Part shown: positions 51,801 through 55,325 of the stretch, in pieces | Numbering within the stretch: the first letter of the stretch is position 1 | Layout of the letters: each line of letters starts with the position of its first letter | Origin: Pseudomonas tolaasii NCPPB 2192 | GTDB lineage: Bacteria > Pseudomonadota > Gammaproteobacteria > Pseudomonadales > Pseudomonadaceae | Length of the DNA: 64,000 nucleotides | Assembly: GCF_002813445.1 (NCBI RefSeq) | Contig: NZ_PHHD01000001.1 | Location: 4,588,001-4,652,000, forward strand | Direction: 5' to 3' | Notes under the pieces: generated by a model | Told to the model about the DNA's origin: nothing | What the model saw: the letters and a program-made list of their open reading frames with translations, nothing else | The model's database searches: none | Translations under genes and position numbers: made by a program

Positions 51801-52001
51801 GACGATCCGACGCTGGATGCACACGGCAATCAGCGCGAGCAGGCCGGCATGATCGAGGGCTGGAGCCGACACACGGATCACCTGCAGACCTGGTACGGGC
51901 CGGGTAACCATTTCACCCTGCTCAAGGCGCCGCACGTCTACAGCCTGGCGTCCTGGTGGCACGACGGCCTACCGGCGCCGGTCGGCAAGGTGACCTCATG
52001 A
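30828..52001 (+). CDS. Lipopeptide NRPS 3, six modules Thr-Thr-Ile-Hse-Dab-Lys with tandem thioesterases
   Basis: 7057 residues. The ATG at 30828 has a modest GCAGG site 7 bases upstream. Residues 1-60 form a TubC-like docking domain. Six C-A-T modules follow, then two thioesterases (GWSFGG near 50527 with GDHxSM near 51050; GHSFGG near 51403 with GNHFTLL near 51905), the usual ending of Pseudomonas lipopeptide synthetases. The codes give Thr, Thr, Ile, homoserine, 2,4-diaminobutyrate, Lys, equal to tolaasin residues 13-18 (Dhb13, aThr14, Ile15, Hse16, Dab17, Lys18). Modules 16 and 17 have L-type C domains (HHIxSDGWS) and the others are dual C/E. This predicts D-aThr14, L-Ile15, L-Hse16, D-Dab17 and L-Lys18, the known tolaasin stereochemistry. 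The thioesterases should close the Lys18-to-aThr14 lactone. It corresponds to SesC of sessilin. Confidence 0.97.
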   Translation: MHFSELMAVLSTHAIHLQREEDDLIILGDDEGLDDGVIDSLRSHKAQLLELIARNGGDWLSPAYRITPQMLPLTTLDQATIDQIVDAVPGGLANVKDIYPLAPLQQGMLYHHLSAEQGDPYLLQSQYAFDSRERLEQFTEALQYVIKRHDILRTTVVWESLDEPVQVVLRKAALISEEVHLDPRDGEVLTQLQGRFDARHYRLDIRQAPMMRVAFALDSPNQRWVAVLMFHHMALDHTAMEVVQHEMQAFLLGQVEHLGEPVPYRNYVAQALLGVTEQQHEAFFREMLGDIDEPTLPFGAQDVQGDGHGIDESHLMLDSGLSKRLRAQARQMGVSAASMVHLALAQVLGKVSGREEVVFGTVLLGRMHAGEGSDRALGMFINTLPLRVSVGAQSVRSGLKLTHQRLTALLQHEHASLALAQRCSAVATPTPLFSAMLNYRHSATGATTEAQAAWAGMQALGAQERTNYPLTINFDDLGEDFHITVLAGPDIGAERVARYLNAALQSQVDALEHTPEVALQTLGILPATEREHLLHAWNRNETVFADGALIHSQVEARAAAQPDAVAVVFGDQRLSYGALNRRANQVAHRLLALGVRPDDRVAICVERGLDMIIGLLGILKAGAGYVPIDPAYPQERISYTLQDSAPVAVLVQQATHTRVAELSVPVITLDTGDCQDEPAGNPQVAGLTPSSLAYVIYTSGSTGLPKGVMIEHRNVARLFTATEAWFQFNHNDVWALFHSFAFDFSVWEIWGALMHGGQLLIVPQLTSRSPDECYALLCSAGVTILNQTPSAFRALIVAQGQSTLKHALRQVIFGGEALEPGILKPWYAHSANAGTQLVNMYGITETTVHVTYRALEPADAQLVGASPIGGGIPDLQLYVLDDRREPVPVGVVGELYVGGAGVARGYLNRPELNAERFIADPFSGRPDARLYKTGDLGRRLADGSIDYLGRNDDQVKIRGFRIELGEIEARLAACDGVREAVVIAREDTPGDKRLVAYVIGAEGTSPNAADLRTQLLVHLAEYMVPAAFVMLDSFPLTTNGKLDRKALPAPDADALARRQYEAPQGAVEAAIATIWQDLLNVEQVGRQDHFFELGGHSLLAVKLIERMRQVGLGADVRVLFGQPTLAALASAVAGASKDVAVPANRVPAGCEHITPDMLPLADLDQDAIERIVATVPGGSRNVQEIYSLAPLQEGILYHHLAAAQGDPYLQYVTFSFTSRERLTRFADALQGVISRHDILRTAVVWERLDEPVQVVWREAQLGLDEIPLDPAAGDIAEQLTACLNPRHHRLDIRQAPLMRIGYSEDAPNERWVAVLLLHHLVDDATSLRMLITEIEAHTRGEEAQLPASVPYRNYVAQARLGVSREEHEAFFSEMLGDIDEPTLPFGLQDVQGDGHGVEEVLLQLDDTLNTRLRKQARQLGVTPASLYHLAWARVLGGVSGRDDVVFGTVLLGRLQGGEGADRALGMFINTLPLRISLSEAGVRSLVKTTHARLTGLLGHEHASLVLAQRCSKVAPSTPLFSSLLNYRQLGGGDVSQAAQAAWEGIGILDSKERTNYPLTLSVNDTGDAFSLSVMADGTIGAARICGYMQCVLENLVQALEQTPQAALPSLGMLPALEREQLLQRWNATDSLYADAELIHHQIERQAAEQPDAIAVVFEDSHLSYAELNTRANRVAHRLLSLGVSPDERVAICVERGLEMIIGLLGILKAGAGYVPIDPAYPQERISYTLQDSAPVAVLVQAATQARVAELAVPVIDLDATDLQLQPIHNPQVPGLTSANLAYVIYTSGSTGLPKGVMIEHRNVARLFSATGGWFNFNDRDVWALFHSFAFDFSVWEIWGALIHGGQLLVVPQLTSRSPDECYALLCSAGVTILNQTPSAFRSLIAAQGQSALKHSLRQVIFGGEALEPGMLKPWYARTANAGTQLVNMYGITETTVHVTYRALEAADAQLVGVSPIGGRIPDLQLYVLDSAREPVPVGVVGELYVGGAGVARGYLNRPELNAERFIADPFSGRADARLYKTGDLGRWLADGSIDYLGRNDDQVKIRGFRIELGEIEAHLAACEGVRDAVVIAREDQPGNKRLVAYVIAADGAEPVAADLRQQLLVSLADYMVPSAFVMLERLPLTTNGKLDRKALPAPDGDALARREYERPEGEVEHTLAALWQELLGVERVGRHDNFFELGGHSLLAVKLIERMRQLELSADVRVLFGQPTLAALAAAVGGHTQLLVPANRIEPGCEHITPDLLPLAELDQNSIDRIVAGVPGGVRNVQDIYSLAPLQDGMFYHHLAADQGDAYLLHMLFSFTGPEPLNLFARALQSVIDRHDILRSSIAWEGLVEPVQVVWRQASLGLEQVAIDPAEGDVLAQLHSRFDPRHYRLDMSRAPLMHLAYTEDSANQRWVGILLFHHMVLDHTALEVLIEEVQASLKGQSAQLPPSIPYREHVAQSRLGADRQAHEAFFGAMLGDIDEPTLAFGLQNVQGDGRGVEESHLMLDSVLGGRLREQARVLGVSAASLMHLAWGQVLAQVSGRDDVVFGTVLLGRLQGGEGAGRALGLFINTLPLRVSIGAHGAREAVRATHTQLAQLLAHEHASLSLAQHCSGMPAAQALFNTLLNYRHSAAAQVSTADIAAWDGIQALSMEERTNYPLVLNVDDFGSGFQLNAQALAGIGALRVCVYMQAALQQLVDALEHAPGTPLHDLSVLPEAERQELLEAFNDSERPFPQTSTIHALFEAQARTRPDAVAVVHGEQSLSYAQLNRRANRLAHHLISLGVQAGDSVAILLERSVDLLVSQLAISKAAAVYVPLDVNAPADRQTFMRQDSGAQWLLTTSAHQAPEGGGHLELDSLDLSDAPVHDPAFEQSAESVAYIMYTSGSTGVPKGVLVPHRGITRLVINGGYADFNPHDRIAFASNPAFDASTMDVWGALLNGGQVVVIDHDTLLDPLRFGAVLSESAATILFTTTALFNQYVQLIPDALKGLRMLLCGGERADPAAFRSLLEHAPKLRLVHCYGPTETTTYATTFEVRALADDAESVPIGGPISNTRIYLLDQRQQPVPLGVVGEIYIGGQGVAKGYLNRPELTAEKFIQDPFSREPGALMYRTGDLGRWLAKGELDCLGRNDDQVKIRGFRIELGEIENRLGEHPQINEVVVLAREDEPGSKRLVAYLTEHQALDIQALRTWLQEQLPEYMVPRAYVRLDHLPLTNNGKVDRKALPIPDQQALLSRGYEAPQGEVEVALAQIWSQLLKVEQVGRDDHFFELGGHSLLAMRLISQVRVHLGVELDLAALFAHPQLSALAQAVAKAGRSSLPPIVPVSREEALPLSFAQQRLWFLAQMDNAGAAYNMPVGLGLRGALDALALERALAQIVSRHEVLRSVFVVDNDEPQLVITPVEGAFVLEHNDLRELADAPQQLQALTEHEALAPFDLVNGPLLRARLVRMGEEHHVLLLTMHHIASDGWSMGVLTRELMALYGAFSQGLADPLPPLGLQYADFAVWQRRWLSGEVLHQQNLYWQQALAGAPAMLTLPTDRPRPAQQDFSGAVLNLQLDAGLTQGLKTLSQRHGTTLYMTLLAAWGALLSRLAGQDEVVIGSPVANRNRVEVEGLIGLFVNTLAVRIDASGEPTVQTLLARVKAQTLGAQAHQDLPFEQVVDIIKPVRSMAYSPVFQTMLTWQNNESVAPVLGDLVLEGSGQINSAAKFDLSLELCEAQGQIIGSLSYATALFDAPTLTRHLGYLERLLRAMVADDQTQLARVPLLDEDECQQQLAGLGGLRTALPAATVHSLFEAQALRTPDARAVQAGNGSLSYRELNERANRLAHHLRELGVQPDARVAICVERSTELVVGLLAILKAGGAYVPIDPNYPLERIHYMLHDSAPAALLVHSVTAHLAGEPGLPVVDLDRDDAYAPHLHNPQVAELTATHLTYVIYTSGSTGQPKGVMVEHQGVVNMLGWYIDDVGLDADDAVLLLTSHSFDLTQKNIFASLAVGATLHLADSPFDPSSIVRQISDQVITHINLAPSAFYALIDADQQCALSQLRRVVLGGEPIKLSQLEKLQVPRPQFINSYGPTECSDVVAWHAVDADLSRYGVADIPLGRPLRNLTLYVLDAYGQRVPTGSVGELYIGGAGVARGYLNREALTAERFLDDPFTPGGRMYRTGDLVRYRADGTLDYLGRNDDQVKIRGLRIELGEIEALLAAHPEVTEAAVLVRDERLVAYFTGLTPQIEDLRACLQSALPEYMVPSAYVQLEALPLNPNGKLDRKALPAPGLDAVVSGVYEAPEGEIEATLAHIWQDLLGLEQVGRQGHFFDLGGHSLLAMRLISQVRQRLGVELALADLFAHPQLAALAQVLAQASRSTLPAILPVPRNQDLPLSFAQQRLWFLAQMEGASTAYNMPIALRLRGHLDADALERALTAIVARHEALRSRFVHHNSDALVRIDPAERAFALRRLDVDSEAALQAHISADALQPFDLEQGPLIRAQLLQRGDDHHVLLLTMHHIVSDGWSMGVLTRELMALYEAFRHGQPDPLPPLALQYGDFAVWQRRWLSGEVLQQQSQYWQQALADAPALLMLPTDRPRPARQDYSGATLTLLLDVNLTAGLKALSQRHGTTLYMTMMAAWGALLCRLSGQDEVVIGSPAANRMRAEVEGLIGLFVNTLAVRIGAGEDLTVAALLAHARDRTLAAQAHQDLPFEQVVEVVKPARSLAHSPVFQTLLTWQNSDGPSLVMGDLQFEAVGETSHFAKFDLSLDLGEVQGHIAGNLEYATALFDETTLQRYLGYFERLLHAMVADDQAQLAHIALVDEDERDYLLHALNNTEVAYPHEATVHQLFEAQVETTPQAIAVAFGSQRISYAELNRRANRLAHHLIGLGIGPDERVAICAERGDEVLVGLLGVLKAGAAYVPLDPNYPPERLAYMIADSTPSAVLTQRPLQDRLPALAIPSVLLDEPVNGAEHNPVVPGLNARHLAYVIYTSGSTGNPKGVMIEHRGLVNYSLDAARLFGLTPQDTVLQQNTLNFDLSVEEIFPALLAGATLAPSRHVFGTEAARDPAITPTFLHLTAAHWHTLAAEWHHNPQQAQDHLRDVRLINVTGDALSAQKLKLWDESRPAHVRLINTYGPTEATVSCTTAYVSYTGDINGNTTIGKPMANTRIYLLDSRQQPVPFGVAGEIFIGGDGVARGYLNLDVISAERFIADPFSPVPGARMYKTGDLARYLVDGSIEYLGRNDFQVKVRGFRIELGEIESRLGNCAGVKEVAVIAREDRPGEKRLVAYVVPHAGVELSAAGLRSYLAPLLAEYMIPSAFVTLEALPLTPNRKLDRKALPAPDQSAVASRDYQAPQGLVERRLALVWEQVLQLEQVGRHDNFFELGGHSLLAVKLVERMRQEDLRVDVGALFTHPTLAGLASVVGSSRALVIPANTIEADCRRITPELLPLAGLSQDEIDSVVASVPGQLANVQDIYGMTPLQEGILYHHLLADEGDLYLEQASFNFDSRERLEAFAQALQGVVERNDILRSTMRWEGLSEPVQVVLRHVPFALEELHLDAEGDAGAQLRERFNPQHFRMDLRDAPLMRLVCAYDGAQQQWCALLMFHHMLFDHVAMDLLQYELQAFLTGQQDRLSAPVPYRNYVAQARLGLTEQEHEAFFSAMLADIDEPTLPFGLHDVQAGGTLEAAQLLVDEGLGQRLRSAARQLGVSAASLMHVAWAQVLAHVCGQDEVVFGTVLMGGLQGGERALGLFLNTLPLRVSVGAEGAQAGVKATHARLSTLLGHEHASLALAQRCSGVAAPAPLFSALLNYRHSAGAASSEDLAVWTGIHALGGEERSNYPLSLDVDDFGHAFALTVQVSPEVGAQRVCGYMHGALDSLVDALERTPDASLSSLEILPLAERQQVLLDFNQTHTDEPQDQLIHGLFEAQVLRNPGAIALEFDGQALSYAELNAQANQLAHHLIALGVQPDDRVAIALERGMQMVVALLATLKAGAAYVPLDPAYPPQRLAFMLGDSAPRVLLSEYAVLPLLGTLAQAMQVVTLNSVLQPWRALGTHNPQPAQLGLASEHLAYVLYTSGSTGTPKGVMIEHAGLCNEIQAIRGLTGLGAGDRALQFATINFDASIEEIFGALTCGATLVLRSADWLTDAAQFWSLATQARLSVISLPTRFWQGLADDHSAVIPASVRVVVVGGEELSPEAVQHWFLRSGHTPRLLNTYGPTEATIIATANEVLAANPHPRSIGRPIANTRVYVLDAHGHPTGLGVAGEIHLAGIGIARGYLNQPQLSSERFLADPFSAGPGRLYKTGDLGRWLPDGTLEYLGRNDDQVKIRGFRIELGEVESALLACEGVREAVVMARDDSEGQVAGKQLVAYLCGSPGSIEQLREELLSHLPQYMLPSAYVQLDSLPVTPNGKLDRKALPAPEQSVLSRDYAAPVGALEERLAGHWAHVLKLTRVGRHDSFFEMGGHSLLAIRLVSLLTQDDLPVTLAQLFQHASVASMAALLRLRSDAPALEQGLVTVRAGGTQAPLFLVHEFSGLNVYFPALARHVDADIPVYGLEGVAWGEPQLRTLECLAARHIDMMRSVQPHGPYRLAGWSFGGLLAYEIAAQLIGMDEQVSFLGLLDTHVPRLVDQGKARWSVAHAHSLHLLEQCRAFCQVQTPVDGQALATLMQLEGDAARMDFDTLWQRCRDAGLLQPQLAALSRDALWAYLDREVSHGHAQAHYSLLPLTMAVHLFTAEERMDEASRSSDTLGWDQVVPSGLLQRIRVPGDHQSMMQAPHIEALGQAIGDALKALPATPANTPYQPVLTIQSGQAGQAPIFCIPGAGDSVTGFIGLSDAFGPAWPIHGLQPRGLDAKALPHSRVETAAQAYLQALEQQCPNGPVHLLGHSFGGWVAFEMALRLQAQGREVLSLTLVDSESPGSSGVVGKPYTATGVLLRLIETLQLAAGKPFGIDQQAFADLDEAAQLASLHAAMVRVGMLSARSTPEVMQGPARAFGAALRTVYQPRQRYNGPVRLVLADDPTLDAHGNQREQAGMIEGWSRHTDHLQTWYGPGNHFTLLKAPHVYSLASWWHDGLPAPVGKVTS
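31010..34230 (+). other. Module 13 (C/E-A-T), threonine (Dhb in product)
   Basis: The A code DFWNIGMVHK is a standard threonine code. C motif HHMALDH with HHLSAEQGD. The Thr is expected to end as dehydrobutyrine; no separate dehydratase domain is visible. Confidence 0.87.
34245..37490 (+). other. Module 14 (C/E-A-T), threonine (allo-Thr, lactone site)
   Basis: The A code is DFWNIGMVHK (threonine), and the domain is closely similar to that of module 13. The C domain has HHLAAAQGD but a central HHLVDDA motif; it accepts the residue that becomes Dhb13. Confidence 0.87.
37505..40700 (+). other. Module 15 (C/E-A-T), isoleucine predicted
   Basis: The A code reads DAMFLGCTYK, a branched-aliphatic code that fits Ile15 by position. 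The C domain (HHMVLDH, HHLAADQGD) is dual C/E, so Thr14 is epimerised. The A8-region core reads CLGRND instead of the usual YLGRND. Confidence 0.75.
40730..43850 (+). other. Module 16 (LCL-A-T), homoserine predicted
   Basis: The C domain starts LSFAQQRLWFL and has HHIASDGWS, the L-to-L type. The A code DLKNVGSDVK is of the kind reported for homoserine in Pseudomonas lipopeptides and fits Hse16. Confidence 0.75.
43870..47020 (+). other. Module 17 (LCL-A-T), 2,4-diaminobutyrate
   Basis: The C domain has HHIVSDGWS (L-to-L). The A code is DLEHNTTVSK, the diaminobutyrate code known from syringomycin-type synthetases. The A10 core reads NRKLDR instead of NGKLDR, keeping the catalytic Lys, and the A8 region has NDFQVKVRG in place of NDDQVKIRG. 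Confidence 0.85.
47030..50260 (+). other. Module 18 (C/E-A-T), lysine predicted
   Basis: The C domain (HHLLADEGD, HHMLFDH) is dual C/E, predicting D-Dab17. The A code reads DAESVGTIIK, close to the lysine code DAESIGSVCK of bacitracin synthetase. The T motif is MGGHSLLA. Confidence 0.75.
50300..51980 (+). other. Tandem thioesterase domains TE1-TE2
   Basis: TE1 covers about 50300-51110 and TE2 about 51160-51980. Both keep the nucleophile elbow serine and the C-terminal histidine. In families with two TEs, one normally cyclises and releases the peptide while the other helps. Confidence 0.9.
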
Positions 52002-52122
52002 CGCGTGACACAGGGGGAGCCGGCACGGGCGCTTGCGCCCTTACCTGAAGCGAACATTCGAGCAACTTAGCGCAAGCCCGGCCGGCGGCCGGGTCTACCT
52101 TTCAACGTATTAGTGGTCATCT
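52002..52122 (+). other. NRPS 3-macA spacer with two GC-rich hairpins
   Basis: Contains GGGCGC-TT-GCGCCC at 52027-52040 and CCCGGCC-GGC-GGCCGGG at 52077-52093. Neither is followed by a T-run, so they are weak candidates for termination or mRNA processing rather than clear terminators. macA may be partly co-transcribed with NRPS 3. Confidence 0.4.
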
Positions 52123-53274
52123 ATGGAAAAGTCGAAGTTTCGCAAGGTTGTCTGGGGCGTGGGCCTGGCCGTTGTTGCCGGCTTGATTGTCTACTCGGTG
52201 CAGTCACCGGCCGAGCCACCCCAATACTTGACCGCCAAGGTCGAGCGGGGCGAGATCGAGAACTCGGTGCTCGCCACCGGGATCTTGCAGGGGGTCAAGC
52301 AGGTCGACGTCGGCGCCCAGGTCTCCGGTCAATTGAAGTCGCTGAAGGTCAAGCTCGGCGACAAGGTCAAGAAGGGCCAGTGGCTGGCGGAAATCGATCC
52401 GCTGGTGCTGCAGAACGCCCTGCGCCAGGCGCAGGTCAACGAGGAAAACCTCGAAGCGCAACGCAAAGCCACGGCCGCACAAGTGGTCCAGACCAAATCG
52501 GTGTGGGAGCGTTACACCCAACTGCAATCGGACGCGGCCATCTCCCGCCAGGATTTCGAGACCGCCGAATCCAATTACCTGGTGCAGAGCGCCAACCTGG
52601 TGGCCCTGGATGCGCAACTGAAAAATGCGCGCATCCAGATCGACACCGCCAAAGTCAACCTCGGCTACACGCGTATCGTTGCACCGATGGACGGTGACGT
52701 GGTGGGCATCGTCACCCAGGAAGGCCAGACCGTGATCGCCGAGCAACTGGCGCCGGTGCTGCTGAAATTGGCGGACCTGGACACCATGACCATCAAGGCC
52801 CAAGTGTCGGAAGCCGATGTGATTCACATCCAGCCAGGCCAGGAGGTGTACTTCACCATTCTGGGCGAGGCCAATAAACGCTACTACGGCAAATTGCGCG
52901 GCACTGAACCTGCGCCGCAGAACTACCTGGACACCCAGGCCGCCGGTACGGCCAAACAGAACACCGCGGTGTTCTACAACGCCCTGTTTGATGTGCCAAA
53001 CCCTGACCACCGTCTGCGCATCTCGATGACCGCCCAGGTGCGCATCGTGCGCGATACCGCCAAGGACGTGCTGATGATGCCGGTTGCCGCGCTCGGCAAG
53101 CGCAATGACGACGGTTCGTACGTGGTGCGGGTGGTGGACGAGACCGGCCACGCCCAGGAGCGCAACGTGCAGGTGGGGATCAACAACAACGTCAAGGCCC
53201 AGATCAAGGATGGCCTGGTGGAGGGCGACAAGGTCGTCATCGGTGATCCGACGCCGGCCGTGGCGGGGAGCTGA
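52123..53274 (+). CDS. macA: MacA-like periplasmic adaptor of lipopeptide export
   Basis: 383 residues. An N-terminal membrane anchor (about 8-26) leads to a periplasmic membrane-fusion protein: a lipoyl-like half (residues 36-70, VGAQVSGQLKSLKVKLGD), a coiled-coil hairpin (about 95-180, Gln/Ala/Asn-rich), the returning lipoyl half (APMDGDVVGIV near 188) and beta-barrel/membrane-proximal domains. It should link MacB to an outer-membrane channel, which is not in this window. The gene lies 121 bases after NRPS 3 and 2 bases before macB. Such pairs flank the synthetases of sessilin, tolaasin, massetolide and similar lipopeptides, so the substrate is inferred to be the lipopeptide. The ribosome site before ATG 52123 is weak, but no better in-frame start exists. 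Confidence 0.93.
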   Translation: MEKSKFRKVVWGVGLAVVAGLIVYSVQSPAEPPQYLTAKVERGEIENSVLATGILQGVKQVDVGAQVSGQLKSLKVKLGDKVKKGQWLAEIDPLVLQNALRQAQVNEENLEAQRKATAAQVVQTKSVWERYTQLQSDAAISRQDFETAESNYLVQSANLVALDAQLKNARIQIDTAKVNLGYTRIVAPMDGDVVGIVTQEGQTVIAEQLAPVLLKLADLDTMTIKAQVSEADVIHIQPGQEVYFTILGEANKRYYGKLRGTEPAPQNYLDTQAAGTAKQNTAVFYNALFDVPNPDHRLRISMTAQVRIVRDTAKDVLMMPVAALGKRNDDGSYVVRVVDETGHAQERNVQVGINNNVKAQIKDGLVEGDKVVIGDPTPAVAGS

Positions 53275-53276
53275 CA

Positions 53277-55235
53277 ATGACCCAAGCATTGTTGGAACTC
53301 AAAGGCATCAGCCGCAGCTTTATGGCCGGTGAAAAAGCCTTCATGGCGCTCAAGAATGTCAGCCTGACCATCAACACCGGGGAAATGGTGGCGATCACCG
53401 GGGCGTCGGGCTCGGGCAAGTCGACGCTGATGAACATTCTTGGCTGCCTGGACTACGCCACCGACGGCAGCTACACCATCAGTGGCCGCGAAACCCGTGA
53501 CCTGGGGGATCAGGAACTGGCGGAACTGCGCCGCGACCATTTTGGTTTTATCTTTCAGCGTTATCACTTGCTGCCGCACTTGAGTGCCATGCATAACGTC
53601 GAAATGCCGGCGATTTATGCCGGCGTACCGGAAGGCCAGCGCCATAGCCGCGCCAAGGAATTGCTGGCCCGGCTGGGCCTGGCCAATCACTTGATCAACC
53701 GGCCGAGCCAGTTGTCCGGTGGGCAGCAGCAGCGGGTGAGTATCGCCCGGGCGTTGATGAACGGCGGCGAAGTGATCCTCGCGGATGAGCCGACCGGCGC
53801 CCTCGACACCGCCAGCGGCAAGGAAGTGATGAATATCCTGCTGGAGCTGCATGCGGCGGGGCATACCGTGATTATCGTGACCCACGACGCCAAGGTTGCC
53901 GCCCATGCCGAGCGCATCATCGAGATGCGCGACGGCGAAGTGCTCAGTGACCGCCTCAACGAACGCGCCGCCCCCGAGGTCGAGGCCCCGGTGGCCACGC
54001 AGGCCCGGGCCACGCCGGGACGGCGTCTGGTGGCAAGCCTGGGGCTGTTCAAGGAAGCCTTCGTGATGGCCTGGGTCGCGTTGATTTCCCACCGCATGCG
54101 CACCTTGTTAACCATGCTCGGCATCGTCATCGGCATCACCTCGGTGGTGTCGATCGTGGCCATCGGCGAGGGCGCCAAACGCTATGTCCTGAATGATATT
54201 CAGGCGATCGGCAGCAACACCATCGACATCTACCCGGGCACCGACTTTGGCGACAGCCATGCGTCGGCGATTGAAACCCTGGTGCTTTCCGACGTGACCG
54301 CGCTCAGCGAGCTGCATTACATCGACAGCGCCACGCCCAACGCCGGGCGCAACCTGTTGCTGCGCTTTGGCAATATCGATGTGGACGCCACGGTCAATGG
54401 CGTGAGTGCCAGCTCGTTCCAGGTCCGCGGGATCAAGATTGCCGAAGGCATCACCTTCAGCCAGGACGATGACACGCGCCAGGCCCAAGTGGTGGTGATT
54501 GACCACAACACCCGCAATCGGCTGTTTGGCCCGAACGTCGAGGCCCTGGGCCAGATCATTCTGGTGGGCAACCTGCCGTGCACGGTGATCGGGGTGGCGG
54601 CGGACAACAAAAACATCTTCAACACCAGCAAGGCCCTCAACGTCTGGGTGCCTTACGAAACCGCGGCCGGGCGCCTGTTGGGCCAACGTTACCTGGACAG
54701 CATCACGGTGCGGATCAAGGATGGTCAGCCGAGCAAGGTGGTGGAGGATAACGTGGTCAAGCTGTTGCAACAGCGCCACGGGACCAAGGACTTTTTCACC
54801 TACAACCTCGATAGCATCATGCAAACCGTGCAGAAAACCAGCCAGTCGCTGGCGTTGCTGCTGTCGTTGATTGCGCTGATCTCACTGGTAGTGGGTGGCA
54901 TCGGGGTGATGAACATCATGCTGGTGTCGGTGACCGAGCGTACCCGTGAAATCGGTATTCGCATGGCGGTCGGGGCGCGGCAGTCGGACATTCGCCAACA
55001 GTTTCTGGTGGAGGCGGTGATGGTCTGTCTGATCGGCGGGGTGATCGGGATTTCGTTGTCGTTTGGCATCGGGTTCGTGTTTTCCCTGGTGATCAAGGAA
55101 TGGCAGATGGTGTTTTCGCTGGAATCGATTGTCACGGCGTTCGTGTGTTCCAGCCTGATCGGCATCATCTTCGGGTTTGTACCTGCGCGTAATGCCGCGC
55201 GTCTGGATCCGATCGAGGCGCTTGCGCGGGACTGA
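53277..55235 (+). CDS. macB: MacB-like ABC transporter (ATPase-permease fusion)
   Basis: 652 residues. N-terminal ATPase: Walker A GASGSGKST (residues 42-50), Q-loop at FIFQRYHLL, signature LSGGQQQR, Walker B VILADEPTGALD and H-loop at VTHD. After a linker at about 230-265 comes the permease: one transmembrane helix near 275-300 (LTMLGIVIGITSVVSIVAIG), a large periplasmic domain, and three helices near the C-terminus (LALLLSLIALISLVVGGIGV, then two more), ending in NAARLDPIEAL as usual for MacB. GGGGAG lies 6 bases before the ATG, 2 bases after macA, so the two form an operon. Inferred job: taking lipopeptide from the periplasm outward together with MacA. Confidence 0.95.
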   Translation: MTQALLELKGISRSFMAGEKAFMALKNVSLTINTGEMVAITGASGSGKSTLMNILGCLDYATDGSYTISGRETRDLGDQELAELRRDHFGFIFQRYHLLPHLSAMHNVEMPAIYAGVPEGQRHSRAKELLARLGLANHLINRPSQLSGGQQQRVSIARALMNGGEVILADEPTGALDTASGKEVMNILLELHAAGHTVIIVTHDAKVAAHAERIIEMRDGEVLSDRLNERAAPEVEAPVATQARATPGRRLVASLGLFKEAFVMAWVALISHRMRTLLTMLGIVIGITSVVSIVAIGEGAKRYVLNDIQAIGSNTIDIYPGTDFGDSHASAIETLVLSDVTALSELHYIDSATPNAGRNLLLRFGNIDVDATVNGVSASSFQVRGIKIAEGITFSQDDDTRQAQVVVIDHNTRNRLFGPNVEALGQIILVGNLPCTVIGVAADNKNIFNTSKALNVWVPYETAAGRLLGQRYLDSITVRIKDGQPSKVVEDNVVKLLQQRHGTKDFFTYNLDSIMQTVQKTSQSLALLLSLIALISLVVGGIGVMNIMLVSVTERTREIGIRMAVGARQSDIRQQFLVEAVMVCLIGGVIGISLSFGIGFVFSLVIKEWQMVFSLESIVTAFVCSSLIGIIFGFVPARNAARLDPIEALARD

Positions 55236-55244
55236 CGCGCGTGC

Positions 55245-55283
55245 AAAAAAGCCCGCCAACCGATGTCGGTTGGCGGGCTTTTT
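55245..55283. terminator. Bidirectional intrinsic terminator between macB and aminotransferase
   Basis: A-run, then AGCCCGCCAACCGA (55250-55263), a two-base TG loop and the perfect complement to 55279, with a T-run to 55283. The A/T flanks let it serve macB (plus) and the convergent aminotransferase gene (minus). Confidence 0.93.
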
Positions 55284-55325
55284 ATTGCATCAGGTTGGGG
55301 GGCAACAACAGCCCCGCAGTTGCAT